The notes below the pieces were generated by a model. That model did no database searches, was not told the DNA's origin, and saw only the letters and a list, made by a program, of their open reading frames with translations. DNA of 64,000 nucleotides from Calothrix sp. PCC 7103 (GTDB taxonomy: Bacteria; Cyanobacteriota; Cyanobacteriia; Cyanobacteriales; Nostocaceae): contig NZ_KB217478.1 in NCBI RefSeq assembly GCF_000331305.1, forward strand, positions 800,904 through 864,903, written 5' to 3'. Shown here piece by piece: positions 25,749 to 33,347 of this stretch. Numbering within the stretch: position 1 is the stretch's first letter; every line of letters begins with the position of its first letter. The position numbers and the translations under genes were made by a program.

Positions 25749-27044
25749 TTATGGTGTGATTCGATACCTGTCCCGTGGGTAGAGTGATGCTTGTCGGACG
25801 TTGGGTAGATTTAAGATTCGGGAAGTTAAACGTTCTAAACCAATTGCTAGTCCTCCATGTGGTGGCATTCCTAGTTCAAACATTTGTAAATGATTTTCAA
25901 ATGAGGCAGGATTGAGATTACGATTTGTTAAGGATTGTTTTAAATCTTCGCGTTTGTGTAATCTTTGCCCACCTGTTGTAATTTCAATGCCTTCAAATAG
26001 TAAGTCAAAACTTTGCGAGGCGTCTTCATTACCGCGTGGGTGTGTATAAAAAGGTCTTGCAGATAAAGGAAAACCAATTACAAATAGCGCTGGTATTCCT
26101 GTTTTGGCTTCCGCTAGCTGACAAAGTTGACGTTCAGCTTCTGGGTCTAGGTCGTCAATAAGGTCGTTACGACCAGAGTGATAATTCAGTCGTTCTAAAC
26201 ATTCTGTAAATTCCCAAGTCGGTACATTCAACATTGAGGGAAGTAGTTCTGTTCTATAGTGTTGAAGTTGGTCTGCGAAGTTTTGGTTCAATTGTTCAAA
26301 AATAAACGTTAGTAGCTCTCGTTCTAACTCAATTATTTCTTCAGCACAGTTAATAAATCCCATTTCCAAATCTAAAGAGTAATATTCCGTCAAATGTCTA
26401 CTACTTGCGTGAGGTTCTGCACGATATACGTAACCAGTCTCAAATACTCGCTCTAAACCAGAAACTCCATACTCTTTGTAAAACTGCGGACTTTGGGCTA
26501 GGTATGCCAAACGTTCAAAATATTTGATTTCAAACAAATTAGTTCCACCCTCAGTTCCACTAGATACTATCTTGGATGTGACTATTTCTGTAAAATATCT
26601 GGCGCCTAAAAATTGCCGAAAGTATTGCAAAATAGCAGCTTGTATCCGAAAAATATCACTTATCTCACTATGACGCAGCGACAAAGGACGGTAAGCCAAG
26701 ATAGTTTCGATACCAATATCAGAAATATCTGAACTAGAATTAAAAGGCAGTACAGATACTTGATTGAGAACATTAATCTCAATAACTTCTACCTCAAAAC
26801 CAAGTTTAGCTCGTTTATCGGGCTTTATTTTACCTCTTATTTGCACAGGTTCATCGAGTTTGAGCTTCAATTCTCGCACCAACTCAGAAGCTACAACACA
26901 TTGCACTTGACCACTACAATCCTTGACGACAATAAATGTAGTACGAGCAAGTTCTCGCAGATGCAGTATCCATCCACAAATTACAACTTCTTCAATTAAC
27001 GATGCGACTAGCGTTGCAATAAATCTTTTTGAGCAAAGTACCAT
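25749..27044 (-). CDS. aspS: Archaeal-type aspartyl-tRNA synthetase (possible Asp-tRNA(Asn) ligase)
   Basis: 431 residues, a class IIb synthetase. The N-terminal OB-fold anticodon domain (residues ~15-100) contains VICGWILHLRELARTTFIVV. The catalytic domain has TEGGTNLFEIKYFERLAYLA with AQSPQFYKE, motif 2 YVYRAEP...SRHLTEYYSLDLEM, and motif 3 GGLAIGLERLTSRI, ending LYPRDRYRITP. Length and motifs match the short archaeal/eukaryal-type AspRS, not the ~590-residue bacterial AspRS with its insertion domain. Such enzymes in bacteria are often non-discriminating and charge both tRNA(Asp) and tRNA(Asn). Its leader looks like a T-box riboswitch. An AAGGG sequence in the 3' arm of the leader hairpin could serve as ribosome-binding site. 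Probable horizontal acquisition; an ordinary aspS should exist elsewhere. Confidence 0.88.
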   Translation of the reverse strand: MVLCSKRFIATLVASLIEEVVICGWILHLRELARTTFIVVKDCSGQVQCVVASELVRELKLKLDEPVQIRGKIKPDKRAKLGFEVEVIEINVLNQVSVLPFNSSSDISDIGIETILAYRPLSLRHSEISDIFRIQAAILQYFRQFLGARYFTEIVTSKIVSSGTEGGTNLFEIKYFERLAYLAQSPQFYKEYGVSGLERVFETGYVYRAEPHASSRHLTEYYSLDLEMGFINCAEEIIELERELLTFIFEQLNQNFADQLQHYRTELLPSMLNVPTWEFTECLERLNYHSGRNDLIDDLDPEAERQLCQLAEAKTGIPALFVIGFPLSARPFYTHPRGNEDASQSFDLLFEGIEITTGGQRLHKREDLKQSLTNRNLNPASFENHLQMFELGMPPHGGLAIGLERLTSRILNLPNVRQASLYPRDRYRITP

Positions 27045-27287
27045 AACAAAAAACCCTTATATGGGTTAAGTTTTACTTGCTGGAACCGTATTAACGGCGG
27101 TACCATCCAGCTTCCACATCCCGCGCGCTGTTAACTTCAAGTCAGCACACCATGAACATGACACTTTGTTGCAGTCTCGTTGCACATACGTTTTACCCTA
27201 CTAATCGCCAATGCTAATCATCTCAATTAACATTTCCCGTTCAAGTAAACCTCTCTGAGGGGTCTTTCCTCTTCCACGAGTTACAAC
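27045..27287 (-). ncRNA. T-box-like leader RNA upstream of the aspartyl-tRNA synthetase gene
   Basis: On the minus strand, 27079-27111 folds as GCUGGA - bulge UGGUACC - GCCGU - UAAU loop - ACGGU - UCCAGC. This is the T-box antiterminator layout, where the bulge UGGN binds the free ACCA end of uncharged tRNA. Downstream, AACCC (27063-27067) and GGGUU (27052-27056) make a small hairpin followed by a U-run, ending a few bases before the start codon; its 3' arm overlaps the putative ribosome-binding AAGGG. Upstream, GUUGU-AA-CUCGU (27276-27287) pairs with ACGAG-ACU-GCAAC (27168-27180) to close a ~95-base domain of Stem I size, containing UCAGAGAG. I could not assign the specifier codon, and the small hairpin does not overlap the antiterminator as in classical T-boxes, so the mechanism may be translational. 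Confidence 0.72.
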
Positions 27288-27288
27288 C

Positions 27289-27317
27289 ATACTACATAAA
27301 ATTTAAAAACATTGCAA
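27289..27317 (-). promoter_or_regulatory. Probable promoter of the T-box leader
   Basis: On the minus strand, TTGCAA (27312-27317) and TAGTAT (27289-27294) are separated by exactly 17 bases. Transcription would start just before the first arm of the closing stem at 27287, consistent with the leader's predicted 5' end. Confidence 0.5.
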
Positions 27318-27337
27318 CGTGACAAATCACTCATCCG

Positions 27338-28144
27338 TTACATCCGTTGTATCCGTTGCAAAGTAGGCCCATCAAATTTAGCATTAGATAAATTGGCGCC
27401 TTTAAATGATGTAACACCAACACTAGTAATTTCTTTAACTGCCTGTAGCAAACAAAGCATAGTTAATACAGTAGCAATTAAAGTCAGACATATAAAAATA
27501 CTTCCCAAAAAAATATTTGGAATACTTAGAAAGGCAACTGCCAAACTACTAAGTAAAAAAGCAAACCCATAATTTGTAATACAGCCAGTAACCGCAACCA
27601 CAACCCGTACAAACCCAGTTTTAAATTTAAAGCATACAAATGCCATAACCAACGACGCTACAACTGCCGATATCACGGCAATTTGAGGATTATTACCTTG
27701 ACTACTACCACCATAATAAAACCCAAGTAAAGATCCAGAAGCGGCGCCGGATATAATTGTAGTCAAACGGTGAAAAATACAATTTTCTTTAATAATACCC
27801 TTTAAACTAGCGCACAACCCAGCTATACCCAAACTAACAAACAAAGCTACACTGTAAGACCAGGCTGACTCTTCAGGAGTGCGTCCAAGTACACCGAACG
27901 ACATTTCACTAACTGCTTTCAAAGTAATAATAGCTACTATACACGCCATCAGTAGCATACAAATAAAAACCTTTGCTACTTGACCTATTCTAGCTTTTGT
28001 AAAATTAGCATCTTGTAACTGTGCGTTACTAAAATTACATCCACGAATATCCGCACCACTAAAATTGGCGCCATTCAAATTAAGTCCTTTAAACGAGCGA
28101 TTTTGCAAATTTTGATTTGAAAAGTTAAGGTGGGAAGAATCCAT
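27338..28144 (-). CDS. Pentapeptide-repeat membrane protein
   Basis: 268 residues. Residues ~6-53 are pentapeptide repeats of the A(D/N)LXX type (LNFSNQNLQNRSFKGLNLNG, then ANFSGADIRGCNFSNAQLQD), and a second short block lies near the C-terminus (FKGANLSNAKFDGPTL). Between them are about seven hydrophobic helices (from VFICMLLMACIVAIITL to CLTLIATVLTMLCLLQ). This arrangement, with repeats flanking a membrane domain, is common in cyanobacteria, but the function is unknown. It lies upstream of the T-box leader on the same strand; the leader has its own probable promoter. It is divergent from the phosphodiester glycosidase gene with only 27 bases between the start codons. Confidence 0.85.
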   Translation of the reverse strand: MDSSHLNFSNQNLQNRSFKGLNLNGANFSGADIRGCNFSNAQLQDANFTKARIGQVAKVFICMLLMACIVAIITLKAVSEMSFGVLGRTPEESAWSYSVALFVSLGIAGLCASLKGIIKENCIFHRLTTIISGAASGSLLGFYYGGSSQGNNPQIAVISAVVASLVMAFVCFKFKTGFVRVVVAVTGCITNYGFAFLLSSLAVAFLSIPNIFLGSIFICLTLIATVLTMLCLLQAVKEITSVGVTSFKGANLSNAKFDGPTLQRIQRM

Positions 28145-28171
28145 ATTTGATTTTCGGAACTAAAACCAGCT

Positions 28172-29080
28172 ATGCAGCATCAAGTCAAAATTCGTAAGCA
28201 AAATATTGCCTTGATAATAGGAACGATTATACTGAGTTTTCCATTAATACTATATGGTTGGTTACATTTTATACGTCCACCTCGCACAACAGAGCAGCGT
28301 GAATTATTTCAAGGTATTATTTATCAGCGTATAGCGCGTGTTACACCACGTCCGGTCTTGATACACCTCATCAGCATTGACTTAACGGCGCCTGGAGTCA
28401 AGCCATTTGTAACTCCAGGTGCAAGTGTTTTAAAAACAGATACAGAAACTATAGCCAAAACTATACCTGAATTCGTTAATGAATTTAAATTACAGCTAGC
28501 TATTAACGGTAGTTACTTTTATCCTTTTCGCGAAGCTACACCTTGGGATTACTATCCACAAACAAATGATACGGCAAATGTATTAGGACAACTTATATCA
28601 AATAGCAATACCTATTCGCCAGTAGAGCGTAAGTGGAATGTATTGTGTTTTGCAGCAAACAACAAAGCCCAAATTCCTGGTGGTGAAAAATGTCCTGCGG
28701 GTACAGTTCATGGAATAGCAGGCGCCGAAATTTTGGTACAACGGGGTAAAATTCAACTTAATACTGATGATAAAGACAAACCTTACCCGCGCGTTGCTAC
28801 CTCAGTTGACAAACAGGGTAATAAATTATGGCTAGTTTTAGTAGATGGTAAGCAACCTTTATATAGTGAAGGACTGACCAAAACCGAATTGACTAAATTT
28901 CTAACAGAATTAGGCGCCTACACAGCACTAAACCTTGACGGAGGAGGTTCAACAACCTTGGCAATATCTACCCCCAATGGCGCCAAACTTCTTAACGCAC
29001 CAATTCATACAAAACTGCCAATGGTAGCTCGTCCAGTTGCCAACCACCTAGGATTTTATGCCAACCCCACCCAAAAATAA
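28172..29080 (+). CDS. Phosphodiester glycosidase (NAGPA/DUF2233) family protein
   Basis: 302 residues. One N-terminal membrane helix (about 11-30, NIALIIGTIILSFPLILYGW) anchors or exports the protein. The catalytic-domain signatures are LAINGSYFYP and TALNLDGGGSTTLAI, the conserved Asp-Gly-Gly-Gly motif of the NAGPA family, together with GIAGAEILVQRGK. Family members hydrolyse phosphodiester-linked sugars in glycans or cell-wall polymers; the substrate here is unknown. It is probably periplasmic. Its start is 27 bases from the divergent pentapeptide gene, so the two promoters must overlap or sit within coding sequence. Confidence 0.85.
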   Translation: MQHQVKIRKQNIALIIGTIILSFPLILYGWLHFIRPPRTTEQRELFQGIIYQRIARVTPRPVLIHLISIDLTAPGVKPFVTPGASVLKTDTETIAKTIPEFVNEFKLQLAINGSYFYPFREATPWDYYPQTNDTANVLGQLISNSNTYSPVERKWNVLCFAANNKAQIPGGEKCPAGTVHGIAGAEILVQRGKIQLNTDDKDKPYPRVATSVDKQGNKLWLVLVDGKQPLYSEGLTKTELTKFLTELGAYTALNLDGGGSTTLAISTPNGAKLLNAPIHTKLPMVARPVANHLGFYANPTQK

Positions 29081-29104
29081 CCACCCACGCACTTCCAACA
29101 AATA

Positions 29105-29518
29105 TTAACGCTCAACACTAAGCATCTGTGCCAATTCAGCGTGCATCAAAGCAATATTAGGGTCGCGTTGAATTGCGTGAAAGTATCGCTGCTCTAAAGG
29201 TGTACCTTCATTATTAGGTTGGAGCAACGTTCGAGCTTGCTCCAATAACTCATTAGGCTGTTCAATTGCTACAGGCTGTTTTGAAAACAGCACTTCATCC
29301 ATTCGGACGATTAGCTGCGAAATTCCATGTAGCCAGTTAAACCACTCATGGTTTATAACTAGCCCAAGGAACTCATTACTCGACTGGATATGTCCGTATA
29401 TTTGCTCATATAAGGTACGTTCCGAATCTAAAAGCGCTTTGTGCAGACGCAGCAGTAAGCGACGTACTTCCCGCAAGCGTTGGATTGCAAAATCGAGGGT
29501 TTGATTACTTGAAGACAT
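29105..29518 (-). CDS. Conserved-looking hypothetical protein
   Basis: 137 residues, helical throughout. Heptad-like leucines occur at the start (LDFAIQRLREVRRLLLRLHK) and the end reads FHAIQRDPNIALMHAELAQM. No cysteine motif, membrane segment or signal peptide is visible. It is convergent with the glycosidase gene. Looks like a small cyanobacterial-specific cytoplasmic protein; role unknown. Confidence 0.6.
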   Translation of the reverse strand: MSSSNQTLDFAIQRLREVRRLLLRLHKALLDSERTLYEQIYGHIQSSNEFLGLVINHEWFNWLHGISQLIVRMDEVLFSKQPVAIEQPNELLEQARTLLQPNNEGTPLEQRYFHAIQRDPNIALMHAELAQMLSVER

Positions 29519-29598
29519 CGAATCTGGATGAATTACAACACTATAGTGATTCTGTCACATCTCGGCTGTAGTATACATGTATTTAGTATACTCAGTAT

Positions 29599-29955
29599 CT
29601 AAATCCCCAATTTTTCGCGTATTTCTTCATTTGTACCTTTAAACCCAACCATAACTGCTGTTTCCTCTTTTACAAATAAAGGACGCTTTAGTAGCATAGT
29701 GTCTTGAGCAAAAGCTTCAACCCACTGTTCATCGCTCCAAGTTTTTCTTTCTTCACCTAATGCGCGGTAAGATTGGCCGGAAGTATTCCGCATTGGTAGC
29801 GAACCTAAACTATTTACCCAAGATTCGATTAATTGCCTTGCAGGAGGGCTTTCTTTAGTATTAATAAATTCGTACTCTATCTCATTAGTTTGTAGCCACT
29901 GCAAAGCTTTTTTGCAGGTGCCACAGTTAGGAATACCGTAAACTTCTATACTCAT
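29599..29955 (-). CDS. Spx/MgsR/ArsC-family protein
   Basis: 118 residues from ATG 29955 (a longer frame from 29988 adds MLPFFNNLKSK, which the family lacks, so I prefer the shorter start). The sequence begins MSIEVYGIPNCGTCKKAL, with the CxxC redox pair Cys11 and Cys14 on a thioredoxin-like fold, and continues with LLKRPLFVKE, the conserved RP motif of the ArsC/Spx group, which covers both arsenate reductases and RNA-polymerase-binding regulators. The RP and CxxC features fit the Spx/YffB branch more than classical arsenate reductases. Substrate or partner uncertain. Confidence 0.85.
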   Translation of the reverse strand: MSIEVYGIPNCGTCKKALQWLQTNEIEYEFINTKESPPARQLIESWVNSLGSLPMRNTSGQSYRALGEERKTWSDEQWVEAFAQDTMLLKRPLFVKEETAVMVGFKGTNEEIREKLGI

Positions 29956-30012
29956 TTTAGATTTTAGATTATTGAAAAATGGGAGCATCTTACATTTGCA
30001 AGCTTATTGTCA

Positions 30013-30050
30013 TGAGTTTCGCACTTAGCACTCAGCACTCAGCACTTTAC
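30013..30050. repeat. CACTTAGCACTCAGCACTCAGCACT repeat
   Basis: Short tandem copies of CACTCAG downstream of the PhoH gene on the minus strand. Same unit as the inverted repeat at 25682-25746; here without a second arm. Confidence 0.5.
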
Positions 30051-30054
30051 ACTC

Positions 30055-31374
30055 TTAAAGCAATAATGCTGCTCGTTCTGCTAGGTTGGAACGTTCTCCT
30101 TTGCCTAGAGTGATGTGGCCTGCTAGGGGTTCTTCTTTGAAACGTTCTACTACGTAGGTTAGACCGTTACTTGCTGCGTCAACATATGGATTATCTATTT
30201 GGTCTGGGTCTCCTGTTAATATTATTTTTGTACCTTCCCCTGCGCGTGTGAGGATAGTTTTTACCTCGTGGGGTGTTAAATTTTGCGCTTCATCAACAAC
30301 CAAGAACTGTTTGGGTATGGTTCTACCACGAATATAAGTTAATGGTTCGATTTGCAGCATACCACGCTCAATGAGTTCTTCGTGTCCCCGGCGCCAGTGT
30401 GCGGGTTTTCCAGAAGGGTCTTGTGTACCAAAGATTAAATCAAAGTTGTCATATAAGGGTTGCATCCAAGGAGTAAGTTTATCTTCAATGTCTCCTGGTA
30501 AAAAACCAATGTCCCTTCCCATTGGGACAACGGGACGAGATATAAGTAACCGAGTATAAATACGTTCGTCAGCAACTTTTTGTAGTCCTGCGGCAATGGC
30601 AAGCAGTGTTTTTCCGGTACCTGCTTTGCCAACTAACGTTACCAAAGGTATAGAATCGTTCAATAATAAATCAAGAGCAAATTTTTGTTCACGGTTACGG
30701 GGTTGAATGCGCGAAACGCTACCGTTAGAAATTTTAGCTAGAGGAATAATTCTACCGTGGCTAACTACTCCCAAACCTGTGTGTGAAGGGTTTGATTTAT
30801 CGACAAGAGTTACAGCTTGATTTGGGAAAAACTTGGTATCAAGCATCACACATCCCAATTTGTATAGTTCGTCAACCTCTGATGTATCAACAAGTGCTTC
30901 TGCTGTACCTGTATAAAGTTCGTCGATATCAACTTTATCGGTTTCGTAGTCTTCTGCTTCTAATCCAACTGCATCAGCTTTAATACGTAGGTTTGTATCT
31001 TTACTTACCAGGACTACGTGCGATGCTCCCGTCCGTTTTATTTCTAAGGCAACTGCAAGAATTGCGTTATCTCCATTGCCGTGTGCAAGTTCAACCGGAA
31101 GCGAGTTTAGTATTTCTCTGCTACAAAGAGCTACTTTGACGGTACCACTGTTATTAATTGTGACTCCATCAATTAAATGACCTTGTTCACGTAAAGCATC
31201 TAAAGAGCGCGATACTTGACGTGCGTTACGTCCTGTCATTTCCGCTTGCTTCTTAAAGCGGTCAAGTTCCTCTATCACTGTAATAGGCAACACCACATCA
31301 TTGTCCTGAAACCGTAATATTGCGGTCGGGTCATGTAGCAAAACGTTGGTATCAAGGACAAAGGTTTTTTTCAT
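30055..31374 (-). CDS. PIN-PhoH fusion ATPase (PhoH2-type)
   Basis: 439 residues. Residues 1-~140 are a PIN ribonuclease domain (FVLDTNVLLHDP with Asp8, IEELDRF, and a downstream acidic cluster at SKDTNLR). The C-terminal PhoH ATPase domain has Walker A GKAGTGKT (249-256) and Walker B LVVDEAQNLT. PhoH2 proteins are reported RNA helicases/ribonucleases; both active sites look intact. Because it carries its own PIN nuclease, it is a single-polypeptide RNA-processing candidate. It is the downstream member of a minus-strand stretch and has a repeat after its stop. Gene name in use: phoH family. Confidence 0.92.
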   Translation of the reverse strand: MKKTFVLDTNVLLHDPTAILRFQDNDVVLPITVIEELDRFKKQAEMTGRNARQVSRSLDALREQGHLIDGVTINNSGTVKVALCSREILNSLPVELAHGNGDNAILAVALEIKRTGASHVVLVSKDTNLRIKADAVGLEAEDYETDKVDIDELYTGTAEALVDTSEVDELYKLGCVMLDTKFFPNQAVTLVDKSNPSHTGLGVVSHGRIIPLAKISNGSVSRIQPRNREQKFALDLLLNDSIPLVTLVGKAGTGKTLLAIAAGLQKVADERIYTRLLISRPVVPMGRDIGFLPGDIEDKLTPWMQPLYDNFDLIFGTQDPSGKPAHWRRGHEELIERGMLQIEPLTYIRGRTIPKQFLVVDEAQNLTPHEVKTILTRAGEGTKIILTGDPDQIDNPYVDAASNGLTYVVERFKEEPLAGHITLGKGERSNLAERAALLL

Positions 31375-31722
31375 AGTAATTATTTTATGTTGGCACCCAA
31401 AGCCAAATAAATTTTAGATTGTAAATGTTGAGTTTAAGATTCAATATTAAACTTATCAAAATTTCAACTTAAAATTTAAAACTTATTTGTATTTATTTAC
31501 AAGACAAATTTACACTATATAGTTTATACCAAAAGATATTAAATCGAAAGTAAAGCTATTTTAAACAGCCCTGAAATATCCAGTAAGTATACCTATATTT
31601 ATATATTCCACCAGACAGGCACCTGCCACCAACCGTAAAATTTCGGGTTTATTTGCGAGCCATCTAGAAGCAAAACGATATTTTTATGTAAAATTAGCTA
31701 TGAAGTTAATAGAAGGTGCAGT
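31375..31722. other. AT-rich interval without assigned features
   Basis: I see no convincing gene or repeat. The interval probably contains the promoter of the leftward PIN-PhoH gene and that of the rightward 36-codon gene. GACAGGCACCTGCCACC at about 31612-31628 contains a small imperfect palindrome. Confidence 0.45.
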
Positions 31723-31833
31723 ATGCCAGAACCTGACAAGAACATTATCAACATCGACCCAGTAACTGTGGTTGTTATCTTAGCCGTACTTATTCTGGCG
31801 CCACTTTTACTGACAGGTTTTCTAAGTCAATAA
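31723..31833 (+). CDS. 36-residue single-pass membrane protein
   Basis: ATG 31723 has AAGG nine bases upstream. The product is MPEPDKNIINIDPVTVVVIL and AVLILAPLLLTGFLSQ: a charged head and one membrane helix. It contains a GGCGCC site (31798), which in this window marks coding DNA almost exclusively. Its last 12 bases overlap the convergent hydrolase gene. It resembles the tiny one-helix subunits found in photosynthetic or respiratory complexes, but I cannot name it. Confidence 0.6.
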   Translation: MPEPDKNIINIDPVTVVVILAVLILAPLLLTGFLSQ

Positions 31834-32673
31834 GTCTTTTTGCTCTCCCAAAAACTTTTCAACTGTTCGATTAAACTCTTCCGGTTTAGTCAAAAATGCC
31901 CAATGATTACCTGGTACCCTAGTAACCTGTAAATTTTTTAGGTAAGTTTTATAGGGTTTGAGTTGCCATTCTTGACGATTTACACCTTTCTCTGGCTGAA
32001 TAAACAAAGACGGTATATCAATGGGTGTTGTAAAACCAGGAGCGCGCATAACTTCCTCAAAAATTCCATCGCGTGCGGCTATAGTAAATTTACTACCCCA
32101 AGTTCCATCTAATTTTGGCTCAATACTGGCTTGAAAAACTTCTTGCTGCAAAAGTGTCCAACCTTTATATTGGTTCATTTGTCTAGCTCTTTCTATAGCA
32201 GCTTCATAACTAGAGAAAGGACCCATTCCTTGGAGGAAAGGTAATACTTTGTATAAAAACGGGAAAGTTAACTTAAAAGCGCTAGGTATTTTCCAAATAA
32301 AAATTGGGTCTACCAATATCATACTCCGCAGGCGCCCCCTACTTTTACGTGCCCAAATTGCCGCAAGTTTTCCTGACCACGAATGTGCGACTACATGAGC
32401 AGATGACCAACCGAGTTTATCCATTAGTGCTTCGAGATCATTTATCGCTAGCTCAAAACTATAGTAGTCTTTTTCAGGTTTGCCGCTTTCACCATGACCG
32501 CGCATATCTGGCGCCACAATATGATAATCACGTGCTAAATACTCACCAGTACTCAGCCAAACTAGAGCATTATCTGCCATACCGTGCAACAACAACAGTG
32601 GCTCGTTTCCTTGATTCCATTCTAGGTATGATAGCTCGATATCAGGTTTTGTATGAGTATAACGTACAGGCAT
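31822..32673 (-). CDS. Alpha/beta hydrolase
   Basis: 283 residues, the full alpha/beta-hydrolase length. Elements: oxyanion-hole loop LLLLHGMADN, DMRGHGESGKP, nucleophile elbow VVAHSWSGK with Ser98, LVDP, and a C-terminal histidine in VPGNHWAF. The catalytic set looks complete. No signal peptide. Substrate cannot be inferred from the sequence; close in motif wording to general carboxylesterase or haloperoxidase-type members. It is divergent from the Hsp20 gene. Confidence 0.88.
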   Translation of the reverse strand: MPVRYTHTKPDIELSYLEWNQGNEPLLLLHGMADNALVWLSTGEYLARDYHIVAPDMRGHGESGKPEKDYYSFELAINDLEALMDKLGWSSAHVVAHSWSGKLAAIWARKSRGRLRSMILVDPIFIWKIPSAFKLTFPFLYKVLPFLQGMGPFSSYEAAIERARQMNQYKGWTLLQQEVFQASIEPKLDGTWGSKFTIAARDGIFEEVMRAPGFTTPIDIPSLFIQPEKGVNRQEWQLKPYKTYLKNLQVTRVPGNHWAFLTKPEEFNRTVEKFLGEQKDLLT

Positions 32674-32728
32674 AATTTTTTAAATTCTCGCTATATTCAA
32701 ATAAAAGGCATTTAGGTGAATTATAAGT

Positions 32729-33244
32729 ATGGTACTAATACGCTGGCGCCCCTTTCAAGAAATTCAAGTCTTACACCGTCAAATGGATAGAATGTTTGAT
32801 GAGATATTTGGAGGTAGTAGCTATAACTTACCAACAATACAAAAACCAAATATCGAATTAAGAGACACAAACGACAGCTTGATTTTACGCGCTGAAATAG
32901 CTGGTATTGATGGTAAAGACTTAGAGGTTCATATTGCACGACAAGCAGTATTAATCAAGGGTGAAATACGTTACCATAATAACTCAAATGAACACGGCTT
33001 TTATCACACAGAATTTCAGTATGGTAAATTTCACCGAGTTATTAACTTACCAATACCTGTGAAAAACGAACAGGTAAATGCTGAATTCAAAAATGGTATC
33101 TTAACTTTGATATTACCCAAAGACCAAGATACCAAATCTAAAGTCGTGAAAATCAACTTCGGTGACGACAACCGTGCGCTACCTGGTTCAAATGTACCGT
33201 GGGAGGCGCCGAGAATTTTAGATGTTCCTGTTCAGAAGGCATAA
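32729..33244 (+). CDS. Small heat-shock protein (Hsp20/alpha-crystallin family)
   Basis: 171 residues. The alpha-crystallin domain spans ~43-145, with a typical start (IELRDTNDSLILRAEIAGID), FHRVINLPIPV and the diagnostic end motif NGILTLILPK. A short N-terminal arm (RWRPFQEIQVLHRQMDRMFD) and a C-terminal tail (ILDVPVQKA) containing an I-x-V-like sequence complete it. The product is a cytoplasmic ATP-independent holdase. Followed closely by two hairpins. Confidence 0.92.
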   Translation: MVLIRWRPFQEIQVLHRQMDRMFDEIFGGSSYNLPTIQKPNIELRDTNDSLILRAEIAGIDGKDLEVHIARQAVLIKGEIRYHNNSNEHGFYHTEFQYGKFHRVINLPIPVKNEQVNAEFKNGILTLILPKDQDTKSKVVKINFGDDNRALPGSNVPWEAPRILDVPVQKA

Positions 33245-33264
33245 TTATCTATATATCTTGTGGA

Positions 33265-33288
33265 GCGGGCAAGGATGCCCGCCTTTTA
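33265..33288 (+). terminator. Rho-independent terminator after the Hsp20 gene
   Basis: GCGGGCA (33265-33271), loop AGGA, TGCCCGC (33276-33282), then CTTTTAT. A perfect seven-pair GC-rich stem followed by a T-run, 20 bases after the stop codon. Confidence 0.75.
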
Positions 33289-33300
33289 TATTAAACTTTT

Positions 33301-33326
33301 GGGACGGGCAATCTTAAGCCCATCCC
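33301..33326. repeat. Second hairpin downstream of the Hsp20 gene
   Basis: GGGACGGGC and GCCCATCCC pair with one mismatch around AATCTTAA. It lies 12 bases beyond the first hairpin and just before cbiD; no T-run. Possibly a leader structure or a back-up terminator. Confidence 0.45.
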
Positions 33327-33347
33327 ACAAGAGAAATTTAAAATTAA

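Noticed and set aside
27168-27287. Stem I region read as an RNase P RNA or another ncRNA because of GAGGAAAGACCCC
   Set aside because: Only a few bases resemble RNase P RNA; the position upstream of a synthetase and the downstream T-box fold better explain it.
33245-33347. Possible cobalamin riboswitch before cbiD
   Set aside because: Only about 100 bases, filled by two terminator-type hairpins; no B12-box-like sequence was seen.
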